Assembly: GCA_002417825.1 (NCBI GenBank) | Contig: DICX01000078.1 | Coordinates: forward strand, 1 to 15,186 | Length of the DNA stretch: 15,186 nucleotides | Direction of reading: 5' to 3' | DNA from: Lactobacillus sp. UBA5815 | GTDB taxonomy: Bacteria > Bacillota > Bacilli > Lactobacillales > Lactobacillaceae | Part shown: one piece after another, positions 1-7,386 of the stretch | How the letters are laid out: each line of letters begins with the position of its first letter | How positions within the stretch are numbered: position 1 is the stretch's first letter | Made by a program: the position numbers and the translations under genes | Notes under the pieces: model-generated | The model's input: the letters and a program-made list of their open reading frames with translations, nothing else | Database searches by the model: none | What the model was told of the DNA's origin: nothing

Positions 1-23
1 TGATGACAATTTGGACATTCCAT
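1..23 (-). CDS. nrdR: NrdR transcriptional repressor (N-terminal 7 codons only)
   Basis: Only the first seven codons plus two bases are inside the window, reading M-E-C-P-N-C-H. This is the start of the CxxC zinc ribbon that opens NrdR, the ATP/dATP-sensing repressor of ribonucleotide reductase operons. An AAGGAG ribosome binding site sits at 30-35, six bases before the ATG, and overlaps the coaE stop codon. The gene follows coaE by ten bases, the usual polA-mutM-coaE-nrdR order of lactobacilli. The call rests on seven residues plus context; the ATP-cone domain that would confirm it lies outside the window. Confidence 0.8.
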
Positions 24-33
24 TTTTAACTCC

Positions 34-627
34 TTAGTAACAGCTAATCAGCTGAGCTAATAACAGTTCTAATTTTTGAAACAGATTTTGTGAAGTTCCT
101 GTATTTGAAATCACATAAGTTGCCAACACTGCCTTTTGAGACAAGGGCATCTGGCTCTTAATTCTTGCCATAGCCTGTTCACGATTCAAGTGATTACGAG
201 TCATCAAGCGATTGATTTGAAGCTCCTGCGGCAACGTGATGAGCAGCGTCGCATCATAGCGTGCTTGCTGCTGATTTTCAAACAAGAGCGGTACATCAAC
301 GATACAAAGCCCCGAAGTGACTGCAGCCATTTCAATTCCGATCTGTTTCATGATTGCCGGATGATTCAACGCTTCCAATTTTCGGCGTGCATCAGGATGA
401 TGAAAAACATATTCACCCAATCGACGCCGATCAATCGTCAGATCTGGTTTGAAATAAGTTCGACCAAATAACGTTTCAATGTTTTGCCATCCAATCTGCC
501 CCACGGCAAGTTGCTGATGTGCGATTCGATCTGCATCGATCACGTTGATGCCATGATTTTCAAAAAATCGATCTGCCGTTGATTTTCCTGTCGCGATGCC
601 TCCGGTCAATCCCAAATAAAACGTCAT
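34..627 (-). CDS. coaE: Dephospho-CoA kinase
   Basis: CoaE phosphorylates the 3'-hydroxyl of dephospho-CoA with ATP, the last step of coenzyme A synthesis, in the cytoplasm. The 197-residue protein has the usual family length. Its P-loop GLTGGIATGKST is at residues 6-17, the DADRIAH motif at 31-37, and the MPLSQKAVLATYVISNTG segment near the C-terminus matches the family's conserved MPLxxKxxxADYVIxNxG pattern. The frame stays open upstream to 915, but a perfect AGGAGGTG site at 633-640, five bases before the ATG at 627, and the family N-terminus fix the start here. That ATG overlaps the mutM stop (ATGA), so the two are probably translationally coupled. nrdR follows after ten bases. Confidence 0.95.
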   Translation of the reverse strand: MTFYLGLTGGIATGKSTADRFFENHGINVIDADRIAHQQLAVGQIGWQNIETLFGRTYFKPDLTIDRRRLGEYVFHHPDARRKLEALNHPAIMKQIGIEMAAVTSGLCIVDVPLLFENQQQARYDATLLITLPQELQINRLMTRNHLNREQAMARIKSQMPLSQKAVLATYVISNTGTSQNLFQKLELLLAQLISCY

Positions 628-1454
628 CGAAACACCTCCTGACAATGCGGACAAAACGTCGTTCCTCTGCCTTGGACTTTGATCTTCACCAATACTGTAC
701 CGCAACGGCGACATTTTTGCCCAGATCGGCCATAAACAGCTAAAAAGTTTTGAAACTGACCTGCGTTTCCGTTCGCATCTGTATAGCTCCTGATGGTCGT
801 CCCGCCTTTTTGAATCGCCAACGGTATGATTGCGTCGATCGTCTGCCACAGCGTACGAATTTGTTTCTTCGGCAATGATTTGGCACAGCTCAACGGATGT
901 ATCCGGCTGCGCCATAGAATTTCATCAACATAAATATTTCCGAGTCCGCAAACGACAGATTGTGCTAATAAAGTTGATTTGATGTTTCGTCGATGCCGTG
1001 ACAATTCATTTTCAAAATAAGAAAAAATGAACGATGATGATCCCGGCTCAGGACCCAGTTTTTGCAATCCAGTCGTTTCAAATTCTGTTCCTGTCTTCAC
1101 GAGCTGCATACGTCCAAATTTGCGGACATCAAGATATGCCAGCACACTTTCATCCGTGAACTTCCATAAAACATGCGTTGACTTGGACCATGATTTTGAT
1201 TTATCGACAAGACGGAAATGGCCTTCCATCCGCAAATGTGAAACAACTGTCCAACCATTAGAAAATCGGAACAACAGATACTTGCCATAGCGTGAGAGGC
1301 CAAGGATTTTTTTGTCTTTTAACACTTGGCAAAACCGCACCGTATCCCCATCGATTATTTTGTCATATCGCACTTCGATCTTAGAGACTACCTTGCCCTT
1401 AATCAAAGGCTCAAGTGATCTTCTGACGTTTTCAACTTCTGGCAGCTCTGGCAT
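624..1454 (-). CDS. mutM: Formamidopyrimidine-DNA glycosylase / AP lyase
   Basis: MutM (Fpg) removes 8-oxoguanine and ring-opened purines from DNA and nicks the abasic site by beta/delta elimination. The start is fixed by the family N-terminus MPELPEVE: Pro2 must become the N-terminal catalytic nucleophile after Met removal, and Glu3 is the partner acid. Lys58, in RYGKYLLF, corresponds to the conserved lysine near position 57. The C-terminus carries the zinc finger as CxxC, 16 residues, CxxC, with the GRGTTFCPHCQ signature that contacts DNA. At 276 residues the length is normal. The ATG lies four bases after the polA stop and no good Shine-Dalgarno is visible before it, so translation probably depends on coupling to polA. 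An in-frame extension to 1502 exists but would bury Pro2. Confidence 0.96.
   Translation of the reverse strand: MPELPEVENVRRSLEPLIKGKVVSKIEVRYDKIIDGDTVRFCQVLKDKKILGLSRYGKYLLFRFSNGWTVVSHLRMEGHFRLVDKSKSWSKSTHVLWKFTDESVLAYLDVRKFGRMQLVKTGTEFETTGLQKLGPEPGSSSFIFSYFENELSRHRRNIKSTLLAQSVVCGLGNIYVDEILWRSRIHPLSCAKSLPKKQIRTLWQTIDAIIPLAIQKGGTTIRSYTDANGNAGQFQNFLAVYGRSGQKCRRCGTVLVKIKVQGRGTTFCPHCQEVFR
633..640 (-). promoter_or_regulatory. coaE ribosome binding site
   Basis: On the minus strand this reads AGGAGGTG, five bases before the coaE ATG. It lies within the last codons of mutM and decides the coaE start over upstream in-frame codons. Confidence 0.85.
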
Positions 1455-1458
1455 CGTC

Positions 1459-4125
1459 TTATTTAGCTTCGTACCAATCATGTCCCCAATTTGAATCTGC
1501 AATCAAGGGAACATCGAGTTTGACGGCATTTTGCATGACGTTTGGTACGATTTTTTTGATGGTTTCAAGTTCATCTGCCGGAACATCAAATATTAATTCA
1601 TCATGAATCTGAAGGATCATTTTTGTCTTAAGGTGTCGTTTATCAAGTTCATCCTGCATATTGATCATCGCGATTTTAATGATGTCTGCCGCACTTCCTT
1701 GAATAGGAGAATTGATTGCTGTACGTTCTGCAAATGTTCTCAAGTTGTAATTTTTAGCATGAATATCGGGTAAATATCGTCTCCGGTGCATGATCGTTTC
1801 CGTATAACCATTTTCGCGGGCAAATTTAACGGCCTGTGTCATGTACGTTTTGATTTGAGGATATTGCTCAAAATAATGGTCAATAAAAGTTTGCGCTTGC
1901 TTACGACTGATTCCCAAATTTTGTGACAGCCCGTAATCAGAAATACCATAAACGATACCAAAATTGACTGCTTTTGCGTGACGCCGTTGCAATGGTGTCA
2001 CTTGATCCGGAGAATCTAAGTCAAAGATCTTCATCGCAGTATGGGCATGAATATCATAGCCTTCATTAAAAGCTTCTTGCATGTTTTGATCACCTGAAAC
2101 ATGCGCTAAAACACGAAGTTCAACTTGCGAGTAGTCGCATGAAAAAAGATAACCATCTTTTGACGTTGGCACAAAGGCTTTGCGAATCTTTTTCCCCTCT
2201 TCCAATCGAATCGGGATGTTTTGTAAGTTTGGATCAACCGATGATAAACGACCTGTTGCGGTCAACGTTTGCAGATAACGTGTATGGATCCTGCCATCCG
2301 GTTGAACGACATCAAGCAATCCTTTGATGTAAGTGGACTGCAATTTTGCGATTTGCCGATAATCTAAAATATTCGCCACGATCGGGCTCTTTAATCTTAA
2401 TCGCGAAAGGACATCAACTGATGTTGAATAGCCAGTTTTAGTTTTCTTCAATGGTGGCAGTCCTAATTTTTCAAACAAAATATGGCCCAGCTGTTTAGGT
2501 GAATTCAAATTAAAAGTTTCACCAGCTTGCTGATAAATCTGTTGTTCCAAATCTGTCAAACGTGACGCTAGTTGACTTTCCATTGTAATCAAAACGGAGC
2601 GGTCAACTTTGACACCAGTCATTTCCATTTTTGATAAAACACGCGCAGTCGGCAATTCAATGGTATCAAACAAATCATCTTGCTCATGTGCTTTCAACAT
2701 GGCTAATAGTTTGGGCTTCAAAGTTTGAATTGCGCGAACCTTATTAGCCAAGTGCTTTTCTAACACCTCATCTTCTGGCAGTTTTCGCTTTTTACCTTTG
2801 CCATAAACTTCTAAATCAGTTTGAACATCATCATCACCATAAAGATGAGCGACTTCACCCAAATCGTGACCATTATTCTCATTATTAATCAAATAAGAAG
2901 CTAAAAGCATGTCATAGTCGAAGCCGTGTGGTTCGATATTCAAGCGTGACAGCCCAACTAATGTTGGCTTCAGACCAAAAACATTTTTATGAATCTTAGG
3001 ATTTTCCAGTATCGTTTTCAAGATCGGATCCTGTAAAAGGGTCATGTTTCGACTGACATAAAAACGTTGATTGATTTCCAGCGCAAAGCCGCTAAAATCA
3101 GCCAAATGATAATTTTCACCGAGCATTCCCAAGTAAAAGCTGATCTCATGATCATTAGAAATTTTCTTCAAACCAGACAATCGTTCAGCATCCAAGATTT
3201 GATAATCGATCTCAGCTTGTGGTTTTTCTTCAGAAGCTGCAGCATCAGGTTGTGGTAATTCAGATAAAAAGCGATTGAAATCGAGCTGCTCATAAAATGC
3301 CCTTAACTTTTCAAGGTCCACTGGACGCCGTTTCGTTTGTACCAAAGTCACCGTCAAAGGCGATTGACGATCAATTGTCGCTAACGTTTTAGCACGAAAG
3401 GCTTTATCCTTATCATTGACCAGATTTTCTTTTAATTTTGAAGGCTTAAAGTCATCCAAGTGCTGATAGAGATTTTCGACTGAATGGTATTTTTGAATCA
3501 AACGAGAAGCGGTCTTGGGACCAACTTTAGTCACACCAGGATAATTGTCTGAAGTGTCCCCCATCAATGCTTTCATGTCGATAAACTCAGTTGGCGTGAC
3601 GCCATTAACTTCTTTCATGTGTTCAGGGGTATAAGCTTCAAGATCATTGACACCACGCCTTGTCACTAAAACGGTGACTTTTTCCGATGTCAATTGCGTT
3701 AGATCGCGATCTCCCGTGACGATCGTGACAGGCATCCCTGCTTCTTCGCCTTGTCGCGAAAGTGTCCCAATGATATCGTCTGCTTCATAGTCCACTAATT
3801 CATAACTCGTGATGCCCAAACAAGTCAACAGCTCACGAATAAATGGCAGCTGTTCAGAAAGTTCCGAAGGGGTTTTTTGCCGACCGCCTTTATAATCAGA
3901 AAATATCTTGGTTCGAAACGTGATTTTTCCTGCATCGAATGCGACTAAAACGTGCGTGAATTTTTCTTTCTTTAATAAAACATCCAGCATATTTTTGAAT
4001 GCATAAACGGCGTTCGTATGCAGTCCTTGAGCATTCTTGAATTTATCAAGTTCGCGAAACAAGGCATAAAATGCACGAAAAGCAATCGAATTACCATCGA
4101 CCAACAACAATTTATCTTGAGCCAT
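1459..4125 (-). CDS. polA: DNA polymerase I (5'-3' nuclease plus polymerase, proofreading site lost)
   Basis: PolA fills gaps and removes RNA primers in Okazaki fragment maturation and excision repair. The 888-residue protein opens with a 5'-nuclease domain: LLVDGNSIAFRAFYAL near residue 6, then DYEADDIIGTL, TGDRDLTQL and the helix-hairpin-helix region GDTSDNYPGVTKVGPKTAS. The polymerase domain carries motif A (DYSQVELRVLAHVSGD from residue 664), motif B (RRHAKAVNFGIVYG from 714) and motif C (QIHDEL at 839-844). The middle domain, about residues 300-480, keeps the fold pattern but lacks the acidic residues of 3'-5' proofreading, as in Bacillus and Thermus Pol I. The start at 4125 is set by AAGGAG six bases upstream; a TTG at 4140 is also in frame but has no such site. 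mutM follows after four bases. Confidence 0.97.
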   Translation of the reverse strand: MAQDKLLLVDGNSIAFRAFYALFRELDKFKNAQGLHTNAVYAFKNMLDVLLKKEKFTHVLVAFDAGKITFRTKIFSDYKGGRQKTPSELSEQLPFIRELLTCLGITSYELVDYEADDIIGTLSRQGEEAGMPVTIVTGDRDLTQLTSEKVTVLVTRRGVNDLEAYTPEHMKEVNGVTPTEFIDMKALMGDTSDNYPGVTKVGPKTASRLIQKYHSVENLYQHLDDFKPSKLKENLVNDKDKAFRAKTLATIDRQSPLTVTLVQTKRRPVDLEKLRAFYEQLDFNRFLSELPQPDAAASEEKPQAEIDYQILDAERLSGLKKISNDHEISFYLGMLGENYHLADFSGFALEINQRFYVSRNMTLLQDPILKTILENPKIHKNVFGLKPTLVGLSRLNIEPHGFDYDMLLASYLINNENNGHDLGEVAHLYGDDDVQTDLEVYGKGKKRKLPEDEVLEKHLANKVRAIQTLKPKLLAMLKAHEQDDLFDTIELPTARVLSKMEMTGVKVDRSVLITMESQLASRLTDLEQQIYQQAGETFNLNSPKQLGHILFEKLGLPPLKKTKTGYSTSVDVLSRLRLKSPIVANILDYRQIAKLQSTYIKGLLDVVQPDGRIHTRYLQTLTATGRLSSVDPNLQNIPIRLEEGKKIRKAFVPTSKDGYLFSCDYSQVELRVLAHVSGDQNMQEAFNEGYDIHAHTAMKIFDLDSPDQVTPLQRRHAKAVNFGIVYGISDYGLSQNLGISRKQAQTFIDHYFEQYPQIKTYMTQAVKFARENGYTETIMHRRRYLPDIHAKNYNLRTFAERTAINSPIQGSAADIIKIAMINMQDELDKRHLKTKMILQIHDELIFDVPADELETIKKIVPNVMQNAVKLDVPLIADSNWGHDWYEAK

Positions 4126-4131
4126 TCCCGT

Positions 4132-4137
4132 CTCCTT
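4132..4137 (-). promoter_or_regulatory. polA ribosome binding site
   Basis: AAGGAG on the minus strand, six bases before ATG 4125. It selects MAQDK as the N-terminus over the upstream TTG codon at 4140. Confidence 0.8.
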
Positions 4138-4145
4138 CAATCAAC

Positions 4146-4171
4146 AAAAAAAGCAGCCCCAAAGGTTGCTT
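4146..4171 (-). terminator. Probable intrinsic terminator after murC
   Basis: On the minus strand an 8-base stem AAGCAACC / GGCTGCTT, with one A-C mismatch and a 5-base loop, runs straight into seven T's. It lies 28 bases after the murC stop and 20 bases before the polA start. The mismatch makes it weaker than the terminator at 5578-5620. No convincing promoter fits between it and polA, so it may act as a partial terminator that trims transcription from murC into polA. Confidence 0.55.
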
Positions 4172-4198
4172 CTATTTTACTCCTTATCAGGGAGGAAA

Positions 4199-5509
4199 CT
4201 ATTTAAGCAGTTTTTCAAAAGCAGTTTCATACTTTGAGATATCTCCGGCACCCATGAAAACAAAAACAGCATCTTGATTTTGCACAAGGTCTTGAATATT
4301 TTCCAAAGAAATAACTTCACTACCCGGAATTTGTTTCGTCAGATCAGAACTTGAAATATCACCAGAAGCTTCACGTGCTGAGCCAAAGATCGGTGTGACA
4401 TAAGCACGATCGAAATCTTTTAAGATCTCAACGAATTGACTTGCAAATTTTTTCGTTCTTGAATAAGTATGTGGTTGAAAAATCGCGATTAACGTCCGTC
4501 CTGGGAATTTTTGCCGTGCAGCTTGCAATGTTGCTTTCATCTCAGTTGGATGGTGAGCATAATCATCGATCACGATTCGTTGACCAAAATCCTTTTCACT
4601 AAAGCGCCGTTTAGCACCCTTGTAAGTCAACAGACCTTTTTTCAAAGCGGCCATCGGTAATCCTTCTGTATGTGCAACACCGATTACAGCTAATGTATTC
4701 ATGATGTTGTGATCACCAAAGAGATGTGTCGAAAAAGTACCGATTCCTTTTCCATGTGCTTTGACAGAAAAAGTCGTTCCGGTCGTTTCTTTGACCACCT
4801 GATAAGCTTGAAAATCATCACTGTCTTTAAAGCCATATGTATATTTAGGAATCGAGGTTGTGAGTTTGGCTAGCCGTGGATCGTCCCCCCACACAAACAA
4901 GGCTTTTTTCGTTTGATCTGCCGCAGATTGAAATGCGCGTTGTGTATCATTGATATCTTTAAAATAATCAGGATGATCGAAGTCAATGTTAGTCATGACT
5001 TGATAGTCAGGATGATAGGCCAAAAAGTGACGCCGATACTCGTCTGCTTCATAAACAAAAAACTTCGAATCAGCAACGCCTTTGCCTTCGCCGTCACCAA
5101 TCAAATAAGAAGTTGGTGCAACCTCACCTAAAACATGACTCATCAAAGCAGTCGTTGAAGTTTTACCATGCGCCCCTGAAACTCCGATACTGGTATGCTG
5201 TTCAATGATTTGCTCAACTGTATCTGGGTAACTTTGCATCGGAATTCCCATTTTAAGCGCTGCAGCAACTTCAGGATTTTCTGATTTAAAAGCGTTTCCC
5301 TTGATGATGACTTGATCTTTATGAATGTTTTCTGCAGAAAAAGGCGCGATCTTAATTCCTTTTTTTTCTAATGGTGTTTGCGTAAACGTCTGTTTTTCAA
5401 TATCGCTCCCAGAAACTTGGTAGCCTAAATCGGACATGATCAATGCCAACGACGCCATACCCGTTCCTTTAATCCCAATGAACCAATATTGTTTTGTCTT
5501 ATCTAACAT
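4199..5509 (-). CDS. murC: UDP-N-acetylmuramate--L-alanine ligase
   Basis: MurC adds L-alanine to UDP-MurNAc using ATP, the first amino acid of the peptidoglycan stem peptide, in the cytoplasm. The 436-residue protein has the three Mur ligase domains: the UDP-binding GIKGTGMASLA at residues 12-22, the ATP P-loop GAHGKTST at 112-119, metal and substrate regions EADEYRR and NIDFDHPDYF, and the C-terminal domain motif IDDYAHHPTE near residue 310. The start at 5509 has GGAG at 5516-5519 six bases upstream; a GTG at 5521 is in frame but overlaps that site. The gene appears monocistronic or partly co-transcribed with polA: it has its own extended -10 promoter and a probable terminator behind it. 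Confidence 0.96.
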   Translation of the reverse strand: MLDKTKQYWFIGIKGTGMASLALIMSDLGYQVSGSDIEKQTFTQTPLEKKGIKIAPFSAENIHKDQVIIKGNAFKSENPEVAAALKMGIPMQSYPDTVEQIIEQHTSIGVSGAHGKTSTTALMSHVLGEVAPTSYLIGDGEGKGVADSKFFVYEADEYRRHFLAYHPDYQVMTNIDFDHPDYFKDINDTQRAFQSAADQTKKALFVWGDDPRLAKLTTSIPKYTYGFKDSDDFQAYQVVKETTGTTFSVKAHGKGIGTFSTHLFGDHNIMNTLAVIGVAHTEGLPMAALKKGLLTYKGAKRRFSEKDFGQRIVIDDYAHHPTEMKATLQAARQKFPGRTLIAIFQPHTYSRTKKFASQFVEILKDFDRAYVTPIFGSAREASGDISSSDLTKQIPGSEVISLENIQDLVQNQDAVFVFMGAGDISKYETAFEKLLK

Positions 5510-5557
5510 TTTAAACTCCACTATTCTTTCTGGCCAATATCAAGATAATTCGTTATT

Positions 5558-5566
5558 ATCATACCA
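5558..5566 (-). promoter_or_regulatory. Candidate extended -10 promoter for murC
   Basis: The minus strand reads TGGTATGAT, an extended -10 element (TGn plus TATGAT), about 50 bases before the murC ATG and just past the ytpR terminator. No good -35 hexamer is found 16-18 bases upstream, which is typical of extended -10 promoters but lowers confidence. Confidence 0.5.
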
Positions 5567-5577
5567 TTTTTAGCAAC

Positions 5578-5620
5578 AAAAAACCGCCATTGCTTTTGAT
5601 TCTAACCCAAGCAATAGCGG
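5578..5620 (-). terminator. Strong intrinsic terminator after ytpR
   Basis: On the minus strand a 12-base stem CCGCTATTGCTT / AAGCAATGGCGG, fully paired with one T-G wobble and a 13-base loop, is followed by six T's. It begins 24 bases after the ytpR stop, ends the ytpP-ytpR unit, and separates it from murC. Confidence 0.9.
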
Positions 5621-5644
5621 CCTTTATTTAAAGTCGTCTAATTT

Positions 5645-6292
5645 CTATAGTGTAATCGTTCCATTAGCAAGCAGCTCATCGCATTTTTCAGGATCAAAAG
5701 CTTGACCAGGCTCAAACGATTGTGGCACAGCGAGAATACCACGCTTTTGTGGGGCATGAGGCAATCCCAACTCACGTGCAGAGCAGATCATGCCGTTAGA
5801 ATCAACGCCACGCAAACTTCCTGGCCAAATTTGACTGCCATTTGGCATCAACGTTCCTGGTAAAGCTACGACGACATGCTGTCCTTGAGCAATATTAGGT
5901 GCGCCACAAACGATTTGTTGAAGCGTTGATTCACCAACATCGACCGTTGTGATCTTCAAGTGATCGGAATCTGGATGAGGAACGCAAGTTTTAACTTCTC
6001 CGTAGACGATCGTTGGCTGACTCACTGTCAGATCAGCTTCAAAACCAACAGATTCAAGTTTTTGATTTAGCGCTGCAATTTGAGTCCGTGTCAATTCAAC
6101 TTGACCACTGAGCCATTTTCCATCATCAAAGAGGCGATCCACGTGAAAGAAATTATACCCGATCACTTTCCCGTTCTCATCTTCGATGCGCGTTACATCT
6201 GACTTAACCGTATACTGACTTAAACCATCGTCAGGACCTACAATCACGATCAACGTATGCGGATAACTTTTTTGATTAAAACTTGCGATCAT
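5645..6292 (-). CDS. ytpR: YtpR family tRNA-binding domain protein
   Basis: This 215-residue protein pairs an N-terminal DUF4479-type region (about residues 1-90) with a C-terminal EMAP-II-like OB-fold tRNA-binding domain (about 97-205). The second domain is seen in VKTCVPHPDSDHLKITTVDVG, IVCGAPNIAQGQHVVVALPG and the NGMICSARELGL end motif, the same fold that begins the beta subunit of phenylalanyl-tRNA synthetase. No synthetase catalytic domain is attached. The family's cellular role is not well defined. AAAGGGG lies six bases before ATG 6292; the nearby ATG at 6297 reads into a stop after two codons. The gene follows ytpP by 16 bases and is closed by a strong terminator, so the two form a two-gene unit. 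Confidence 0.9.
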   Translation of the reverse strand: MIASFNQKSYPHTLIVIVGPDDGLSQYTVKSDVTRIEDENGKVIGYNFFHVDRLFDDGKWLSGQVELTRTQIAALNQKLESVGFEADLTVSQPTIVYGEVKTCVPHPDSDHLKITTVDVGESTLQQIVCGAPNIAQGQHVVVALPGTLMPNGSQIWPGSLRGVDSNGMICSARELGLPHAPQKRGILAVPQSFEPGQAFDPEKCDELLANGTITL

Positions 6293-6308
6293 TTCATTCC
6301 CCTTTGAA

Positions 6309-6629
6309 TCAATTCAACTTCTTTAAAAAAGCTTCAACTTCTTCTTTTGTTTTACGATCTTTATTCACGAGTCGACCGATTTCTTGACCATCCCGATAAG
6401 CAACGAAACTGGGAATTCCAAAAATATTCAAAGTTTTTGCCAAATCGATCGAATGGTCACGATCAATATCGTAAAAAGCAATATCAGGAAAATCAGCTTC
6501 GATTTCAGGCAAAAATGGTTCTAAGAAATGGCAATCTGCGCACCAAGTTGCTGAAAAAAGCAGAACAGTCGTTCCCTTTTGAATCAATGGTTCTAATGCG
6601 TCTTGTGTTAAAGTTTCTATCTTTTTCAT
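6309..6629 (-). CDS. ytpP: Thioredoxin-like protein, YtpP type
   Basis: A single-domain 106-residue thioredoxin fold, predicted cytoplasmic because no signal peptide or membrane segment is present. The redox motif is WCADC (Cys30 and Cys33) and the structural cis-proline is in GIPSF (Pro73). The dipeptide between the cysteines is Ala-Asp instead of the Gly-Pro of TrxA, so the redox potential and partners probably differ from the main thioredoxin. GAGG seven bases upstream supports ATG 6629. It is the first gene of a unit with ytpR and has its own promoter. This linkage to ytpR is widespread in Firmicutes, but I know of no settled substrate. Confidence 0.9.
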   Translation of the reverse strand: MKKIETLTQDALEPLIQKGTTVLLFSATWCADCHFLEPFLPEIEADFPDIAFYDIDRDHSIDLAKTLNIFGIPSFVAYRDGQEIGRLVNKDRKTKEEVEAFLKKLN

Positions 6630-6676
6630 GGTTATACCTCGTTATAAATCGCACTTTTTACTTACTTTTTAAAAGT

Positions 6677-6705
6677 ATAATAGACTTTCCACGTTCATCT
6701 TGCAA
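6677..6705 (-). promoter_or_regulatory. Sigma-A type promoter for ytpP-ytpR
   Basis: On the minus strand TTGCAA (6700-6705) and TATTAT (6677-6682) are separated by exactly 17 bases. The promoter starts just beyond the trmB stop and drives toward ytpP, whose ATG is 48 bases past the -10. It is the best-formed promoter in the window. Confidence 0.75.
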
Positions 6706-6714
6706 CTTTAAGCT

Positions 6715-7365
6715 TTAAAAATGTGCGCGAAGCGCAAAGATTGGGTTGCCTTTTGCGGCAAATTTACGTTCATACTCAGTTTCAACGTTTTTAGCCAAGA
6801 TTTCAGGCGAGCAATGATGCAAATCCAATGTCACAAAGTCAAAATGCATTGGAAAATTATTCAAACTTTGCAAACTATAAGCAAACAAGCCAGCATTGTC
6901 CGTCTTAAATGCCAAACAACCCTTTTCCTTTAAAACAATCTGGTATTTTGCCAAAAATCCAGCCGAGGTCAAACGACGTTTTTCATGACGTGCTTTGGGC
7001 CAAGGATCACTAAAATTCAAATAAATGATGTCTGCACATTTTCCCGGAAAGAAATGATCCAAATCGATGGCATTACCAGCTAAAAGTTGTAAATTATCTA
7101 AATTTTCTTGTAATTTTGTTCTTAAGATCATTCCTGCAGCTGTCGTTTGCAACTCGATCCCTACAAAATTCATCTCTGGATGTTCACGTGCTAGCGTCGT
7201 GATGAAACGTCCTTTTCCAGAGCCGATTTCAATCGCCAATGGTCGGCTAAAATCAGAAAAACGTGTTGTCCAATCTATCTTTTTCAATGGATCTGGTTCA
7301 TTCAAGATACTTTCAGGATGTTCTTGAACCAATTTGATTGCCCAAGGTTTGTTTCTTAACCTCAT
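6715..7365 (-). CDS. trmB: tRNA (guanine-N7-)-methyltransferase
   Basis: TrmB methylates N7 of guanosine 46 in the variable loop of tRNAs using S-adenosylmethionine. The 216-residue protein shows the SAM-binding motif IEIGSGKGRF at residues 45-54, the acidic IELQ near 70-73, and the family signature NFSDPWPKARHEKRRLT at 117-133, which holds the catalytic and tRNA-binding residues. The C-terminal TEYERKFAAKGNPIF matches the family's TEYExKF ending. GAGG seven bases before ATG 7365 supports the start. It follows ecsB by 21 bases and is probably the last gene of an ecsA-ecsB-trmB transcript. No clear terminator is seen after it, and the ytpP promoter begins almost at once. Confidence 0.96.
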   Translation of the reverse strand: MRLRNKPWAIKLVQEHPESILNEPDPLKKIDWTTRFSDFSRPLAIEIGSGKGRFITTLAREHPEMNFVGIELQTTAAGMILRTKLQENLDNLQLLAGNAIDLDHFFPGKCADIIYLNFSDPWPKARHEKRRLTSAGFLAKYQIVLKEKGCLAFKTDNAGLFAYSLQSLNNFPMHFDFVTLDLHHCSPEILAKNVETEYERKFAAKGNPIFALRAHF

Positions 7366-7386
7366 CGAAAACCTCTTCTTTCATTA

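Noticed and set aside
628..915. N-terminal extension of the coaE frame by 96 codons
   Set aside because: It overlaps mutM in another frame, has no similarity to CoaE, and a strong ribosome binding site at 633-640 serves the ATG at 627.
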